A stretch of 64,000 bases of DNA from Jiella pelagia (GTDB lineage Bacteria > Pseudomonadota > Alphaproteobacteria > Rhizobiales > Rhizobiaceae). The stretch covers positions 1,867,501 through 1,931,500 of the forward strand of contig NZ_CP114029.1 of assembly GCF_026898155.1 (NCBI RefSeq). Direction: 5' to 3'. Position numbers and translations under genes: made by a program. The number at the start of each line of letters is the position of its first letter. The stretch's first letter is position 1. A model generated the notes under the pieces. It saw only the letters and a program-made list of their open reading frames with translations. It was not told the origin of the DNA and ran no database searches. This document shows, piece by piece, positions 12,999 through 22,135 of the stretch.

Positions 12999-14722
12999 AT
13001 GGCTGAGAAAAAGGGCTTCTTCCGGCGGATCTTCTCCTTCGGTTCCGACAGCGAACAGGCGCGCACGCCCGAGCATGGCCAGACGCCACGCCCCTCCGAT
13101 ACCGAATTCGGCCGCGAAGATGCGCCTGACCCGGACGTGAGGCCGCAGGCGGCGGCAAGTTCCGTCGCCGATGCCGAGGCCGGCGCCGACCCCTCCGACG
13201 GTGGCGGCATCACGCCGCTGAAGCCGCGGGACGGCGAATCGGCCGCAGCAGACGACGAGGCTCAAAAAAAAACTTCGCCATCCGGGAGCAACCGGGACTA
13301 ACGCCGGCTGAGGCCGGGTCTCCGGCACTGGAGCGGACCGAGGCGGAGCCGTGGCCGACGGCGGAAGAACGCCCGGACCAGGAGGCCATTGAGGAGGACG
13401 ACGAAAAAGAGGTCGATTTCTCCTTCCTCGAAAGTCCCGAACCCCTCCCCGAGACGCCTGCCGACTTCTCCTTTCTCGACGAGCGGGTCGAGCCGGTCGA
13501 GACCGCGACGCGCGAGCCCTCCCCCGAGGCAGAAGAAGCCGCGCCGGACGTCGAGCCGGCGACGGAAGACGATCACATCGGCGTCGAGCCGACCGAGCCC
13601 GGCGAGGGAGAAGATCTCGACGACAGAGGCGCCGACTTCTCGTGGCTGGAGGAGGATCTGCCTCCCGAGGAGGACGAGCGCGCCGAGCCGGTGGCGCCTG
13701 TCGTCCCCGCGGCGCCGCCGCGTGCGCCGCTTCCCGGCGATGCCGGGTTTCGCCTGCGCGAAAAGCCCGCCATCCCCGCTCCCGACGCGCCTTTGCCGCG
13801 CGTCTCCTTCGTCGAGCGGCTGCGCCAGGGCCTGTCGCGCTCTTCGAACCAGCTCTCCGGCTCGATCACCGCGCTGTTCACCAAGCGCAAGCTCGACGAG
13901 GACACGCTCCAGGACTTCGAGGACATCCTGATCCAGGCCGACCTCGGCGTCGAGACGGCGATGCGGATCACCGACCGTCTGTCCGAGGGGCGTTTCGGCA
14001 AGGAGATCGCCGGCGCCGAGGTGCGCCGCATCCTCGCCGAGGAGATCGAGAAGACGCTCGACCCGGTGGCCCAGCCGCTGGAGCTGGATCTGGAAAAGAA
14101 GCCGCACGTCATCCTCGTCGTCGGCGTCAACGGCACCGGCAAGACGACGACCATCGGCAAGCTCGCGGCCAAGCTCACCCGCGGCGGCCTGAAGGTGACG
14201 CTCTGCGCCGGCGACACCTTCCGCGCCGCGGCCGTCGAGCAGCTGAAGATCTGGGGCGAGCGCACCGGCTCGGAAGTCGTCGCCAAGCAGATCGGCGCCG
14301 ATGCGGCGGGCCTCGCCTTCGAGGCCTATGACCGGGCGGTCGAGAACGATTCCGACGTCCTGATCATCGACACCGCCGGCAGGCTGCAGAACAAGGCCGA
14401 GCTGATGGCCGAACTCGAAAAGATCAACCGTGTCCTTTCCAAGCGCGAGCCTGACGCGCCGCACACCGTGCTCCAGACCCTCGACGCGACGACCGGGCAG
14501 AACGCGCTGAACCAGGTCGAGATCTTCCGCAACGTCTCGGGAGTGAACGGGCTGGTGATGACCAAGCTCGACGGTACCGCGCGGGGCGGCATCCTCGTCG
14601 CCATCGCGGCGAAACACCGGCTGCCGGTCTATTTCGTCGGCGTCGGCGAGGGGATCGACGATCTCGAGCCCTTCAAGGCGAAGGATTTCGCCAGCGCGAT
14701 CGCGGGCACGCCGCTGAACTAA
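12999..14722 (+). CDS. ftsY: Signal recognition particle receptor FtsY, with frame discontinuity in the acidic region
   Basis: FtsY is the GTPase that docks SRP-ribosome complexes at the inner membrane. The start MAEKKGFFRRIFSFG gives the usual basic membrane-binding N-terminus, followed by a long acidic A region to about 13800. The NG domain contains GVNGTGKTTTIGKL, DTFRAAAVEQL, DTAGRLQNKAELM and TKLDGTARGG. The start frame and the NG frame differ. The switch lies at 13257-13272, where GAGGCTC is followed directly by nine A. Either one A is missing, or both the G of GAGGCTC and one A are extra. Each repair joins the parts into a normal FtsY of about 574 residues. Transcriptional slippage on the A tract is a further possibility. 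ftsY is essential, so a truly dead gene is unlikely. Confidence 0.93.
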
Positions 14723-14771
14723 GATGATCCGGGCGGCGCCGCCATAAATCGACCGGCAAAATCATCCACCA

Positions 14772-14909
14772 TCGTCATCCCGGCCTTGAGCCGGGATCCA
14801 TTCCAAGCCATGTGAGCGACGGGCCGGTTTGAAAACATCGATGCCCCGCGGCCAAAGCGGCTTTCCGAGGCGATTTGGAACGGATCCCTGGTGATGCCCG
14901 GGATGACGA
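14772..14909. repeat. Palindromic intergenic repeat with 35-bp imperfect terminal inverted repeats
   Basis: The left arm (14772-14806) begins TCGTCATCCCGG and ends GGGATCCATTCCAA. The right arm (14875-14909) is its imperfect reverse complement, beginning TTGGAACGGATCC and ending CCCGGGATGACGA. A related element lies at 61232-61350. Short palindromes with such TCATCCCGG...GGGATCC arms recur between genes in Hyphomicrobiales. It carries no gene and separates ftsY from yciB. Confidence 0.75.
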
Positions 14910-14933
14910 GGCAGAGAAGGCGATTATCGCGAC

Positions 14934-15614
14934 ATGACCGAACACATCATCGAGGAAGCCCCCAACAAGCCCGGCCGCAAGGAGATGAGCCCGCTGCTCA
15001 AGTTCGCGCTGGAGCTGGGGCCGCTGATGGTCTTCTTCTTCGCCAATTCACGGGGCGAGGATCTGGCCGCAGCCTTCCCGGTGCTCGGCGATCTCGGCGG
15101 GCCGCTGTTCATCGCCACCGCGCTGTTCATGGGCGCGATGGTGATCGCCCTGTCGGTCTCCTGGGCAGTGACGCGCACCCTGCCGATCATGCCGCTGGTC
15201 TCCGGCGCCGTGGTGCTGGTCTTCGGCGGGCTGACGCTCTGGCTGCAGGACGAGACCTTCATCAAGCTGAAGCCGACCATCGTCAACGCGCTGTTCGCCG
15301 CCGTCCTTCTCGGCGGGCTGTTCTTCGGCAAATCCTTCCTCGGCTACGTCTTCGACCAGGCCTTCAAGCTCGACGACGAGGGCTGGCGCAAGCTGACCTT
15401 CCGCTGGGGCCTGTTCTTCGTCTTCCTGGCGGTGGTCAACATCGTCGTCTGGAAGGCAGCCGACGCCTATTACGGCCCCGGCCAGATCGCCGACGACGCC
15501 TGGGTCGACTTCAAGGTCTGGGGCATCATGCCGATCACCTTCGTCTTCATGATGACCCAGATCGGCCTGATCAGGCGCCACTCGCTGGAGCCGATCGGAG
15601 GGAAGAAGGAGTAG
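14934..15614 (+). CDS. yciB: Inner membrane-spanning protein YciB (septation protein A)
   Basis: The 226-residue protein is strongly hydrophobic, with five or six membrane segments. It shows the family pattern [19 protein letters not shown] near the N-terminus, then [20 protein letters not shown], a Phe-rich [11 protein letters not shown] motif, and [16 protein letters not shown]. The family is annotated as intracellular septation protein A or IspZ and affects cell envelope and division; its exact role is unsettled. The start [20 protein letters not shown] was chosen because it gives the family's usual length. It follows ftsY after a palindromic repeat, as in related genomes. Confidence 0.9.
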   Translation: MTEHIIEEAPNKPGRKEMSPLLKFALELGPLMVFFFANSRGEDLAAAFPVLGDLGGPLFIATALFMGAMVIALSVSWAVTRTLPIMPLVSGAVVLVFGGLTLWLQDETFIKLKPTIVNALFAAVLLGGLFFGKSFLGYVFDQAFKLDDEGWRKLTFRWGLFFVFLAVVNIVVWKAADAYYGPGQIADDAWVDFKVWGIMPITFVFMMTQIGLIRRHSLEPIGGKKE

Positions 15615-15751
15615 GATCGGATCTCTGCCGCGGCACGCCTAGTCGGTGATGGACACGGCTGAGACCTTTTCGGCGATGGACGCGGCTGGGCAGAGGGGGT
15701 GCGCAAGGGCGCGACATGGCAGGATGTGGCAACCGTCCCGCCTGACGCCGC

Positions 15752-16633
15752 TCACCCCTCGCCAGCCGTCATCCGCTCGTGCCGCTCGCGCAACGCTGCG
15801 ATCTCGTCGTCGCTCTTCGTCCCCGCACAAGCCGGACAGGTGACGCCCTCCTCGAACTCCGGCGCCGCCCGATCCTCCGCCGACAGCGGCGCCCCGCAGC
15901 CGAAGCAGGCCGTCCAGTCCGTCTCGGCCAATCCGTGCCCCAGCGCCACCCGGCCGTCGAAGACGTAGCAGTCGCCCTGCCAACGGCTCTCTTCGGCAGG
16001 CACCTGTTCGAGGTAGGACAAGATGCCGCCCTTCAGCTGGTAGACCTCGGCAAAGCCCTTTTCCAGCATGAAGGCCGAGGCCTTTTCGCAGCGGATTCCG
16101 CCGGTGCAGAACATCGCGACCTTCGGCGTCCTTGCGGGATCGAGCGTCTCCTCGACATAGCGCTTGAAGTCGGTGAACTGGTCGATGCCGGGATCGACGG
16201 CGCCCGCAAAACCGCCGACCTTGGTCTCGTAGCGGTTGCGCGTGTCGAGAAGGAGGACGCCCGGGTCGGCGATCAGCGCGTTCCACGCCTGCGGCGCGAC
16301 GTGGACGCCGGTCTTGGCCAAGGGATCGCCGGCCTCGTCACGCAAGGTGATGATCTCCGGCCGGATGCGCACCTTCATCCGGGCGAAGGGCCATTCGGCC
16401 GCGCTGGACATGCGGAGGTTCGCCTCGCTCAAGCCGAACCGGCGCGACAGCTCGGCGAGGAATTCCTGCATCGCCCCCGCCTCGCCCGCCACGGTGCCGT
16501 TGACGCCCTCCGGGGCGATCAGGATCGTCCCGCGAAGAGCCCTTTCACGGCAGAAGGCGAGCAGCGCCGCGCGCGTCTCTTGAAGATCATCGAGCGGCAG
16601 GAAGCGGTAGAAGGCGGCGACGGTGAAAGACAT
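15752..16633 (-). CDS. trhO: tRNA uridine(34) hydroxylase, rhodanese-domain TrhO (UPF0176)
   Basis: TrhO carries out oxygen-dependent hydroxylation of uridine 34 in tRNA, a step towards 5-(carboxy)methoxyuridine. The 293-residue protein has the N-terminal acylphosphatase-like domain (FYRFLPLDDLQETRAALLAF), with GTILIAPEGVNGTVAG. The rhodanese domain follows at about 115-215, with catalytic Cys176 in CTGGIRCEK. A C-terminal zinc-type motif pairs FGCGAP with CPACAG. The ATG at 16633 gives the expected N-terminus. The frame is open far upstream, but that part is an antisense shadow of the neighbouring gene. Confidence 0.92.
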   Translation of the reverse strand: MSFTVAAFYRFLPLDDLQETRAALLAFCRERALRGTILIAPEGVNGTVAGEAGAMQEFLAELSRRFGLSEANLRMSSAAEWPFARMKVRIRPEIITLRDEAGDPLAKTGVHVAPQAWNALIADPGVLLLDTRNRYETKVGGFAGAVDPGIDQFTDFKRYVEETLDPARTPKVAMFCTGGIRCEKASAFMLEKGFAEVYQLKGGILSYLEQVPAEESRWQGDCYVFDGRVALGHGLAETDWTACFGCGAPLSAEDRAAPEFEEGVTCPACAGTKSDDEIAALRERHERMTAGEG

Positions 16634-16723
16634 GGCGGCGTGATAGCCGCGTGGCGCAGCGATCGCAACGCGGGGCCGAAAGCGACGCGCCGCGGCTTTC
16701 TTGCGCGGGTCGTCATTGGCGTT

Positions 16724-18175
16724 ATGTTCCGCATTCTCAGGTTCCCTTCGCGATCGGCGCCCGGCCGCGTCTTCCGCCTTCCCGCCCGACTGGTTCAGCC
16801 CGTGCTCGACAGACTTCTCGGCAGCCTTCTCCTTCTCATCGGGGTCGCTGTCATCATCCACGAATGGCTCGGGCTGGAGGTCGCCGGCTATGTGGCGACG
16901 ATCTGCCTCGTCCTGTTCCTTTTCGTCGCGACGCCCTTCGCCAGCTGGTCGCGCAAGGCCTTCGTGGCGATCGGGCTGGTGCTCGGCTGCCTTGCAATCC
17001 TCCTTCTCGACGACTGGCCGGCGGTGCTGCAACGGGCGGCCGCTCAGGGCGCCTTCATCGCCACCTTCTTTATCGCGCTCGCCAGCCTGCGCAATCCGGC
17101 CTCCGCCTCGCCGGCGATCGAGCGCTGCGGCCAGTATCTCGCCAGCCAGCCGCCGGGCAAGCGCTACATGGCGCTGACCATCGGCGGCCACCTCTTCGCG
17201 CTGATCCTCAACTACGGCTCGATCACCCTCCTCGGCGGCCTCACCGAGGCGATCGCCGGCAAGGAGAAGAACGAGGAGATCCGCGAGATCCGCAACCGGC
17301 GCATGCTGCTCGCCGTCCAGCGCGGGCTGTGCGCGTCGCTCTGCTGGTCGCCGCTGGCGTTTGCCACCGCCGTCACCACCTCGGTCGTTGCCGGCTCCAG
17401 CTGGGGCGGCACGGCCCCTTACGCGATCCTCTTCGCCCTCGTCTTCATCCTCACCGGCTGGGCCCTCGACACGCTCTACAAGCCGACGCTGAGCGCTCCG
17501 GCGCCGGCGCGCGGCAAGCCGATCGGCAGTTTCCGCGACCTCGCGCCGCTCCTGATGCTGCTGGCGCTGCTGTTTGCTGGCGTCGGCACCCTCGAATATC
17601 TGACCGGGCTGACGATCATCGCCGTCGTCATGCTGTTCGTGCCGCTGATCTCGATCGCCTGGATCGCCTATGAAGCCGGCAACGCCGCCGAGACGATCCG
17701 CCGCCTGCAGCGGCTCTCCTTCGTCGAGCTTCCCGCCTATCGCTCCGAGCTCGTGCTCCTCGTCATGGCGGGCATCATCGGCGTCCTTGGCGGGGCGCTG
17801 ATCCAGCCGCTCGCCTCCGGCCATGCGCTCGATCTTTCCGGCATTCCGGTCTGGCTCGTCCTCGTCGCGCCGGTCCTCGTCATTCCGGTTCTCGGCCAGC
17901 TCGGCATGAACCCGATCCTGTCGGTCTCGATGCTGGCGCCGCTCGTTCCGACGCCGTCTTCGCTCGGCCTTTCACCGAATCTCTTCGTCGCCGCGATCAC
18001 CACCGGCTGGGCACTGGCGGGAGCGACCTCGCCCTTCACCGCGACGACGCTTCTCGTCGGACGGCTCGGCCATGTGAGCGCTCTCACCGTCGGCCTCGTC
18101 TGGAACCGCGCCTTCACGCTGTGGGTGATGGCGATCGTCGCCTTCCTGCTGATCGGCTTCGCGCAACTGTCATGA
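16724..18175 (+). CDS. Polytopic membrane protein, possible ion or solute transporter
   Basis: The 483-residue protein has about eleven hydrophobic segments. The N-terminal half has GEI-like helices ending at RNPASASPAIERCGQYL, which may be a soluble loop. The last quarter is transporter-like: PVLGQLGMNPILSVSMLAPL, then a Gly/Thr-rich hairpin (TTGWALAGATSPFTATTLLV). Duplicated re-entrant Asn-Pro and Ser/Thr-rich segments of this kind occur in the ion transporter superfamily, so I suggest that relationship without naming a substrate. The ATG at 16724 was chosen because the sequence upstream is antisense to trhO. The gene is divergent from trhO and contains one of the three intact GAGCTC sites in the window (17747-17752). 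Confidence 0.6.
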   Translation: MFRILRFPSRSAPGRVFRLPARLVQPVLDRLLGSLLLLIGVAVIIHEWLGLEVAGYVATICLVLFLFVATPFASWSRKAFVAIGLVLGCLAILLLDDWPAVLQRAAAQGAFIATFFIALASLRNPASASPAIERCGQYLASQPPGKRYMALTIGGHLFALILNYGSITLLGGLTEAIAGKEKNEEIREIRNRRMLLAVQRGLCASLCWSPLAFATAVTTSVVAGSSWGGTAPYAILFALVFILTGWALDTLYKPTLSAPAPARGKPIGSFRDLAPLLMLLALLFAGVGTLEYLTGLTIIAVVMLFVPLISIAWIAYEAGNAAETIRRLQRLSFVELPAYRSELVLLVMAGIIGVLGGALIQPLASGHALDLSGIPVWLVLVAPVLVIPVLGQLGMNPILSVSMLAPLVPTPSSLGLSPNLFVAAITTGWALAGATSPFTATTLLVGRLGHVSALTVGLVWNRAFTLWVMAIVAFLLIGFAQLS

Positions 18176-18324
18176 TCTGTCGCAAGCGCCGGGCAAAAAT
18201 GCCCTCCGGCTAGTGACAAACGGGCGAAACGCGTATATGAGCGCACCCGATTTCCTCAGAATAACCTGACCGTCACGGCGGCCATGTCGGGTTACCCCGG
18301 CGTGAAACGAATTGAGGCTATGCC

Positions 18325-18783
18325 ATGAACATCATCTCCGAACTCGAGGCCGCTGAAGCCTCCCGCATCGAAGCCATTCGCACGATCCCGCAGTTTTCCG
18401 CTGGCGACACCGTTCGCGTCAACGTGAAGGTCACGGAAGGCACGCGTACCCGCGTCCAGGCCTATGAGGGCGTGTGCATCGCCCGCTCCGGCGCCGGCAT
18501 CCAGGAAAACTTCACCGTCCGCAAGATCTCCTATGGCGAGGGCGTCGAGCGCGTCTTCCCGGTCTATTCGCCGATGCTCGATTCGGTCGAGGTCGTGCGC
18601 CGCGGCAAGGTTCGCCGCGCCAAGCTCTATTACCTGCGCGATCGCCGCGGCAAGTCGGCCCGTATCGTCGAGGCCACCAACGTCCGCGCCCGCAAGCTGA
18701 ACGACGACGCCCGCCAGATCGCGGCCGCCGAGCGCGAGAAGGCGAAGGCCGAGAAGGAAGCGGCGAAGACCGCCGCCGAGTAA
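18325..18783 (+). CDS. rplS: 50S ribosomal protein L19
   Basis: L19 sits at the 30S-50S interface of the ribosome. The 152-residue protein has the family core: [20 protein letters not shown], then [42 protein letters not shown] and [18 protein letters not shown] lysine- and alanine-rich C-terminal tail follows (about 135-152), longer than in enterobacteria but common in alphaproteobacteria. It starts at the ATG at 18325 after a 149-base leader and is followed by a strong terminator. Confidence 0.97.
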   Translation: MNIISELEAAEASRIEAIRTIPQFSAGDTVRVNVKVTEGTRTRVQAYEGVCIARSGAGIQENFTVRKISYGEGVERVFPVYSPMLDSVEVVRRGKVRRAKLYYLRDRRGKSARIVEATNVRARKLNDDARQIAAAEREKAKAEKEAAKTAAE

Positions 18784-18812
18784 GCGCGGCTCTCAATTCT
18801 GATACGACTCAA

Positions 18813-18836
18813 GGGCGGCTTCGGCCGCCTTTTTTT
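18813..18836 (+). terminator. Rho-independent terminator of rplS
   Basis: GGCGGC (18814-18819) pairs with GCCGCC (18824-18829) around a TTCG tetraloop, followed immediately by seven T. It lies 30 bases after the rplS stop. This is the clearest terminator in the window. Confidence 0.92.
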
Positions 18837-18996
18837 GTGCCCGGTTCCCGAAGATCCGCTCGATCTCCTGGCGAAGATCGGTCGGGACCTTTGATCGCGT
18901 GACCATCGCAGACGCCGGTGCATCACGACATTCCGGCACCGACGGCCGCGACTGCGGCCGTTCGTTTCGGATCGTGCGCTAAGACCGGGAGGCGCC

Positions 18997-19248
18997 TCAG
19001 CTTCCCGTCGGCGCCGGGCTGGACGGCTGCGAAGCGGCTGCCGATGCCTTGCTGAGGCCCCAGCGAATACCGGCCCAGATCCGCTCGTGCAGGATATACA
19101 TCACGAAGCCGACGGCGCAGGAGGTCAAGGCGAGCTCGCTGCCGGCGAAGAACGACCCGGTGAACGCTTCGCCGAGGATCGCCATGGTGACGAGCCCGAC
19201 GAGCTGCCACGAGACCGCCTTCGCGAAGCTTCGTTTGCTGGATTCCAT
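18997..19248 (-). CDS. DUF2061-family small membrane protein, copy 1
   Basis: The protein has 83 residues from the ATG at 19248, which follows AGGAAGG at a suitable distance. It has two membrane segments (SWQLVGLVTMAILGEAF and ELALTSCAVGFVMYIL) and the family signature RSFAKAVSWQ followed by LHERIWAGIRWG. The function of DUF2061 proteins is unknown. It is a close paralogue of the next gene on the same strand, and the two share the order of every recognisable motif. An intact GAGCTC lies inside it at 19132-19137. Confidence 0.82.
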   Translation of the reverse strand: MESSKRSFAKAVSWQLVGLVTMAILGEAFTGSFFAGSELALTSCAVGFVMYILHERIWAGIRWGLSKASAAASQPSSPAPTGS

Positions 19249-19536
19249 GGGGCTCGCCTTCCTCTGCATCAAGAACCGTTGCCGTAGAGGCTCCGCTATC
19301 GGAGCGCTGTGATCGACGGCCCGGTCATTGATGGAGGCGAAATGCCAAAATGGTTTTAAAGACCAGGGATAATGAATTCTGCTCGCGTTGCAGCGCCGAT
19401 GCCGAATCGATGGCGACGGACGTCTTCGAATTCCGGTCGCGATTGCAGGGATCTTCGTCAAAACAGCGACTTGCAAGAATTCGTCTCGCTCGGGCGCGTC
19501 AGATCGGCGAGCGCCGGAGGAAGCGATGCAGAGCCT

Positions 19537-19827
19537 TCACGCCGACGCGTGGGATATTTCGCTTGCAGCTGCCCGGCGGGGCCTTTCGGCTCCGGCGGAG
19601 GTCCCGGCGCCCTGCCGGGCCGATGTCCCGGCCAGCCCCCAGCCGATCGAAGCCCAGACCCGCTCGTGCAGAAGATAAGAGACAAAGCCGAGCAGGCTGG
19701 AGAGCGCGGCCAGCGCGCCGCCCGACGAGAGCGAGCCGGTGAAGAGGAAGCCGAGCGCCAGCATGGTGACGATGCCGAGAACCTGCCAGGATGCGGCCTT
19801 GGCGAAGCTTCTCCTGCGGGTTTCCAT
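19537..19827 (-). CDS. DUF2061-family small membrane protein, copy 2
   Basis: This 96-residue protein starts at an ATG at 19827 preceded by TTAGGAG. It repeats the motifs of the neighbouring copy: RRRSFAKAASWQVLGIVTML, then SLLGFVSYLLHERVWASIGW. The Ala/Gly-rich tail is longer. It lies upstream of copy 1 on the same strand, with 288 bases between them, consistent with a tandem duplication. Function is unknown. The gap to the divergent XRE regulator holds an operator-like palindrome. Confidence 0.82.
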   Translation of the reverse strand: METRRRSFAKAASWQVLGIVTMLALGFLFTGSLSSGGALAALSSLLGFVSYLLHERVWASIGWGLAGTSARQGAGTSAGAERPRRAAASEISHASA

Positions 19828-20020
19828 GACGAACTCCTAAAAATAAGGCGCAGCACTCCCGCAGCGGCGGGTTCCGCCACGGGGCTTTGCGTCAATGATT
19901 GTCCGGTCGGCGGAAGGACGGTGGCTCGCCGGGAGCGGCCGCGTCTTGTCCCTGCGGTGACGGCCCGATCCTTAGCCGAATGCGAATCTGCCGGGAATTC
20001 GGAGAATTTTCTTTGTTGGA

Positions 20021-20054
20021 ATCACGATTGGGCATAATATGCCCAGATCGTGAT
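20021..20054. promoter_or_regulatory. 34-bp nested palindrome upstream of the XRE regulator, probable operator
   Basis: TGGGCATA (20029-20036) and TATGCCCA (20038-20045) are exact reverse complements around a single A. They are flanked by ATCACGAT (20021-20028) and ATCGTGAT (20047-20054), which are also exact reverse complements; one extra G makes the whole slightly asymmetric. The palindrome lies 17 bases before the regulator start and contains a possible -10 (CATAAT). Autorepression by the adjacent XRE protein is the simplest reading. It could also act on the divergent DUF2061 genes. Confidence 0.6.
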
Positions 20055-20071
20055 TTTTCTCACGGGATGTT

Positions 20072-20917
20072 ATGGACAAGCGCGACAGATCCCGCCTCTT
20101 CCGCGACCGGCTGGCCGCCGCGATGCAGACCGCCAGCGTCACCAAGAGCGGCCTTGCCCGGGCGACAGGCGCCGACCGCTCGACGGTCTCGCTGGCGCTT
20201 TCGGCTGAGGACGGCCGGCTGCCCAATGCCCAGTTCGCGGCCGAGTGCGCCAGCGCGCTCGCCGTCTCGGCCGACTGGCTGCTCGGCCTGACCGACCGGC
20301 GCGAGCGCGGCGCCGACGTCCTGCAGGCGGCGATGAGGATGGAGGAGGCCGCTAGAGCCCCGTCCGACGAGCGCATCTTCCGCTGGCACGAAGAGGCCCG
20401 CGGCTACAAGATCCGCCATGTTCCCGCCACCCTGCCGGACATGCTGAAATCGGAAGACGTGCTGCGATTTGAATATGGCGACTTCGTCGGCCGGACCTCC
20501 GACCAGGCGATCGCCGACATGCGCGACCGTCTGGCCTATCTGCGCGCCCCCGACACCGACTACGAAATCGCCATGCCGGTGGATACGCTGGAAAGTTTCG
20601 CCGCCGGCGAAGGCTACTGGCGCGGCCTCGGGGCGGGCGAACGACGGGCCCAGCTTCGCCGCCTCGCGCAATTGACCGACGAACTCTATCCCTCGCTCCG
20701 GCTCTATCTCTTCGACCGCAAGAAGGTGTTCTCCGCGCCGGTGACGATCTTCGGACCGTTGCAGGCGAGCGTCTATGTCGGGCGGTTCTATCTGGTGTTT
20801 TCCGAGCGCCGGCAGGTTCTGGAGCTGACCCGCCACTTCGACGGCCTGGTGCGCGAGGCGGATTTCGAGGCCAAGCACACGCCGCGCTTCATCGAGGCGA
20901 TGAGCGTGCCCGACTGA
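20072..20917 (+). CDS. XRE-type transcriptional regulator with a large C-terminal domain
   Basis: The 281-residue protein begins with a helix-turn-helix of the Cro/C1 type (about 10-70): SVTKSGLARATGADRSTVSL, then a second-helix pair ending in VSADWLLGLTDRR. The C-terminal 200 residues are soluble and contain EARGYKIRHVPATLPDM and a Tyr-rich segment (ASVYVGRFYLVFSERRQVLE). That part suggests a ligand- or partner-binding domain that I cannot name. It starts 17 bases after a nested palindrome that is probably its own operator. It is convergent with the DUF1127 gene at 20927. Confidence 0.78.
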   Translation: MDKRDRSRLFRDRLAAAMQTASVTKSGLARATGADRSTVSLALSAEDGRLPNAQFAAECASALAVSADWLLGLTDRRERGADVLQAAMRMEEAARAPSDERIFRWHEEARGYKIRHVPATLPDMLKSEDVLRFEYGDFVGRTSDQAIADMRDRLAYLRAPDTDYEIAMPVDTLESFAAGEGYWRGLGAGERRAQLRRLAQLTDELYPSLRLYLFDRKKVFSAPVTIFGPLQASVYVGRFYLVFSERRQVLELTRHFDGLVREADFEAKHTPRFIEAMSVPD

Positions 20918-20926
20918 GCGCCGCCG

Positions 20927-21151
20927 TCATTGCCAGAACGGCTTCCGCGCCTCTTTGAGGGCGGCTTCGGCGGTGAGGCCGAGATCGCGCAGCTGCCAGT
21001 CGGAAAGCGATGCAAGGTCGAGACGCTGGCGGCGCATCGCCGCCCACCGGCGAAGGACACGCACCAGCCGTCCGAGCCATTCTCGCCCGCGGCCCGCCAC
21101 CGCGAACTCCGGCCGCCTGCTCACTGCCTCATCGTCGAACGTGTCGTCCAT
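20927..21151 (-). CDS. DUF1127 small protein
   Basis: This 74-residue protein has a variable N-terminus and the conserved DUF1127 core near its end: RRWAAMRRQRLDLASLSDWQ, then LRDLGLT. DUF1127 proteins are common in alphaproteobacteria. Some members bind RNA or influence phosphate and carbon metabolism, but this one has no assigned role. The start at 21151 was chosen because upstream sequence in frame looks non-coding. Nine bases separate its stop from that of the convergent XRE gene. Confidence 0.8.
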   Translation of the reverse strand: MDDTFDDEAVSRRPEFAVAGRGREWLGRLVRVLRRWAAMRRQRLDLASLSDWQLRDLGLTAEAALKEARKPFWQ

Positions 21152-21275
21152 CACCGCAGCCTCCTGCCCGTCGTCATGCCGAGACCCGCATAGCGGCTGC
21201 GGACGGGCGGATGCTTCGGTGCTCGCCAAAACGTTCGGGCTGGGCGGATCGGGCGGCCTCCTGTAGCGTCGGCCC

Positions 21276-22058
21276 ATGACCAACTTCGCTTCCGGGATCA
21301 CTCTGGCCACCACGGCGAGCCTCATCGGCGACGTTGCACGGGCCAACATCCTCTGCGCGCTGTCGGGCGGCGGGGCGCTCGCCGCCGGCGAACTCGCCCG
21401 GCATGCCGGCGTCAGCGCATCCACGACCAGCGGCCACCTGGCCAAGCTCGTCGATGCCGGGCTGATCAGCGTTCTCAAGCAGGGGCGGCACCGATATTAC
21501 CGCCTGGCGAGCCCGCGCGTGGCGGAGATACTGGAGACGCTGATGGGTGCGGCCGATCTCGGGCCGACACGCCACCGTCCGGTCGGCCCGCGCGACGAGG
21601 CGCTCAGAAATGCCCGCAGCTGCTACGACCACATGGCCGGGCGCTACGCCGTCGCGCTTGCCGAAGCGCTGGAAAGAGCCGGCTTCGTCCACCTGTCGGA
21701 CGAGGCCGGGACCGTCACGGAGGCCGGTTCGGCGTTCTTCGACAGGCTGGGGCTCGACTTTCACGCAGGCCAGGCGAGCCGCCGACCGCTGTGCCGCTGC
21801 TGCCTCGACTGGAGCGAGCGGCGCTTTCACATCGGCGGGCGGCTCGGTGCGGCGCTGCTCGCCTATGCAGAGCGGGAGAAATGGGTGGTTCGCCTTCCCG
21901 GCAGCCGGGCGCTCAGGGTGACGCGTGCCGGCGAAGCGGCACTCGCCGGCGGCCTGTTCGAATGCCGGCAGGTGACGAGCGATGCAGGTTCGCTTCCCGC
22001 ATCGCGGTTGCCCCGCGCGATGCGCGGACGCGGCGCCATCGTCGACCGCGGTGGCTGA
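21276..22058 (+). CDS. ArsR-family winged-helix transcriptional regulator
   Basis: The protein has 260 residues. The first 95 form an ArsR-like winged helix: LIGDVARANILCALSGGGAL, ELARHAGVSASTTSGHLAKL and VLKQGRHRYYRLASPRVAEI. The C-terminal 160 residues contain a Cys-rich stretch (RRPLCRCCLDWSERR), which could bind a metal or sense thiols. Such longer ArsR proteins usually repress an adjacent transporter or detoxification gene, but none is next to it here. The start MTNFASGITLATTAS is the first in frame. It is divergent from the DUF1127 gene at 20927. Confidence 0.78.
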   Translation: MTNFASGITLATTASLIGDVARANILCALSGGGALAAGELARHAGVSASTTSGHLAKLVDAGLISVLKQGRHRYYRLASPRVAEILETLMGAADLGPTRHRPVGPRDEALRNARSCYDHMAGRYAVALAEALERAGFVHLSDEAGTVTEAGSAFFDRLGLDFHAGQASRRPLCRCCLDWSERRFHIGGRLGAALLAYAEREKWVVRLPGSRALRVTRAGEAALAGGLFECRQVTSDAGSLPASRLPRAMRGRGAIVDRGG

Positions 22059-22135
22059 TCGGGCCGCTGCGGCAGGTCCCGGCGCTATAGAACCTGCATG
22101 GTCCCGCTGCGCCTCGCCTGCCGCAGCGCGCAAGC

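Noticed and set aside
15752..17824. 690-codon minus-strand open frame extending trhO far upstream
   Set aside because: Beyond 16633 it is Arg/Glu/Asp-rich and antisense to a clear membrane protein gene; the real trhO start is at 16633.
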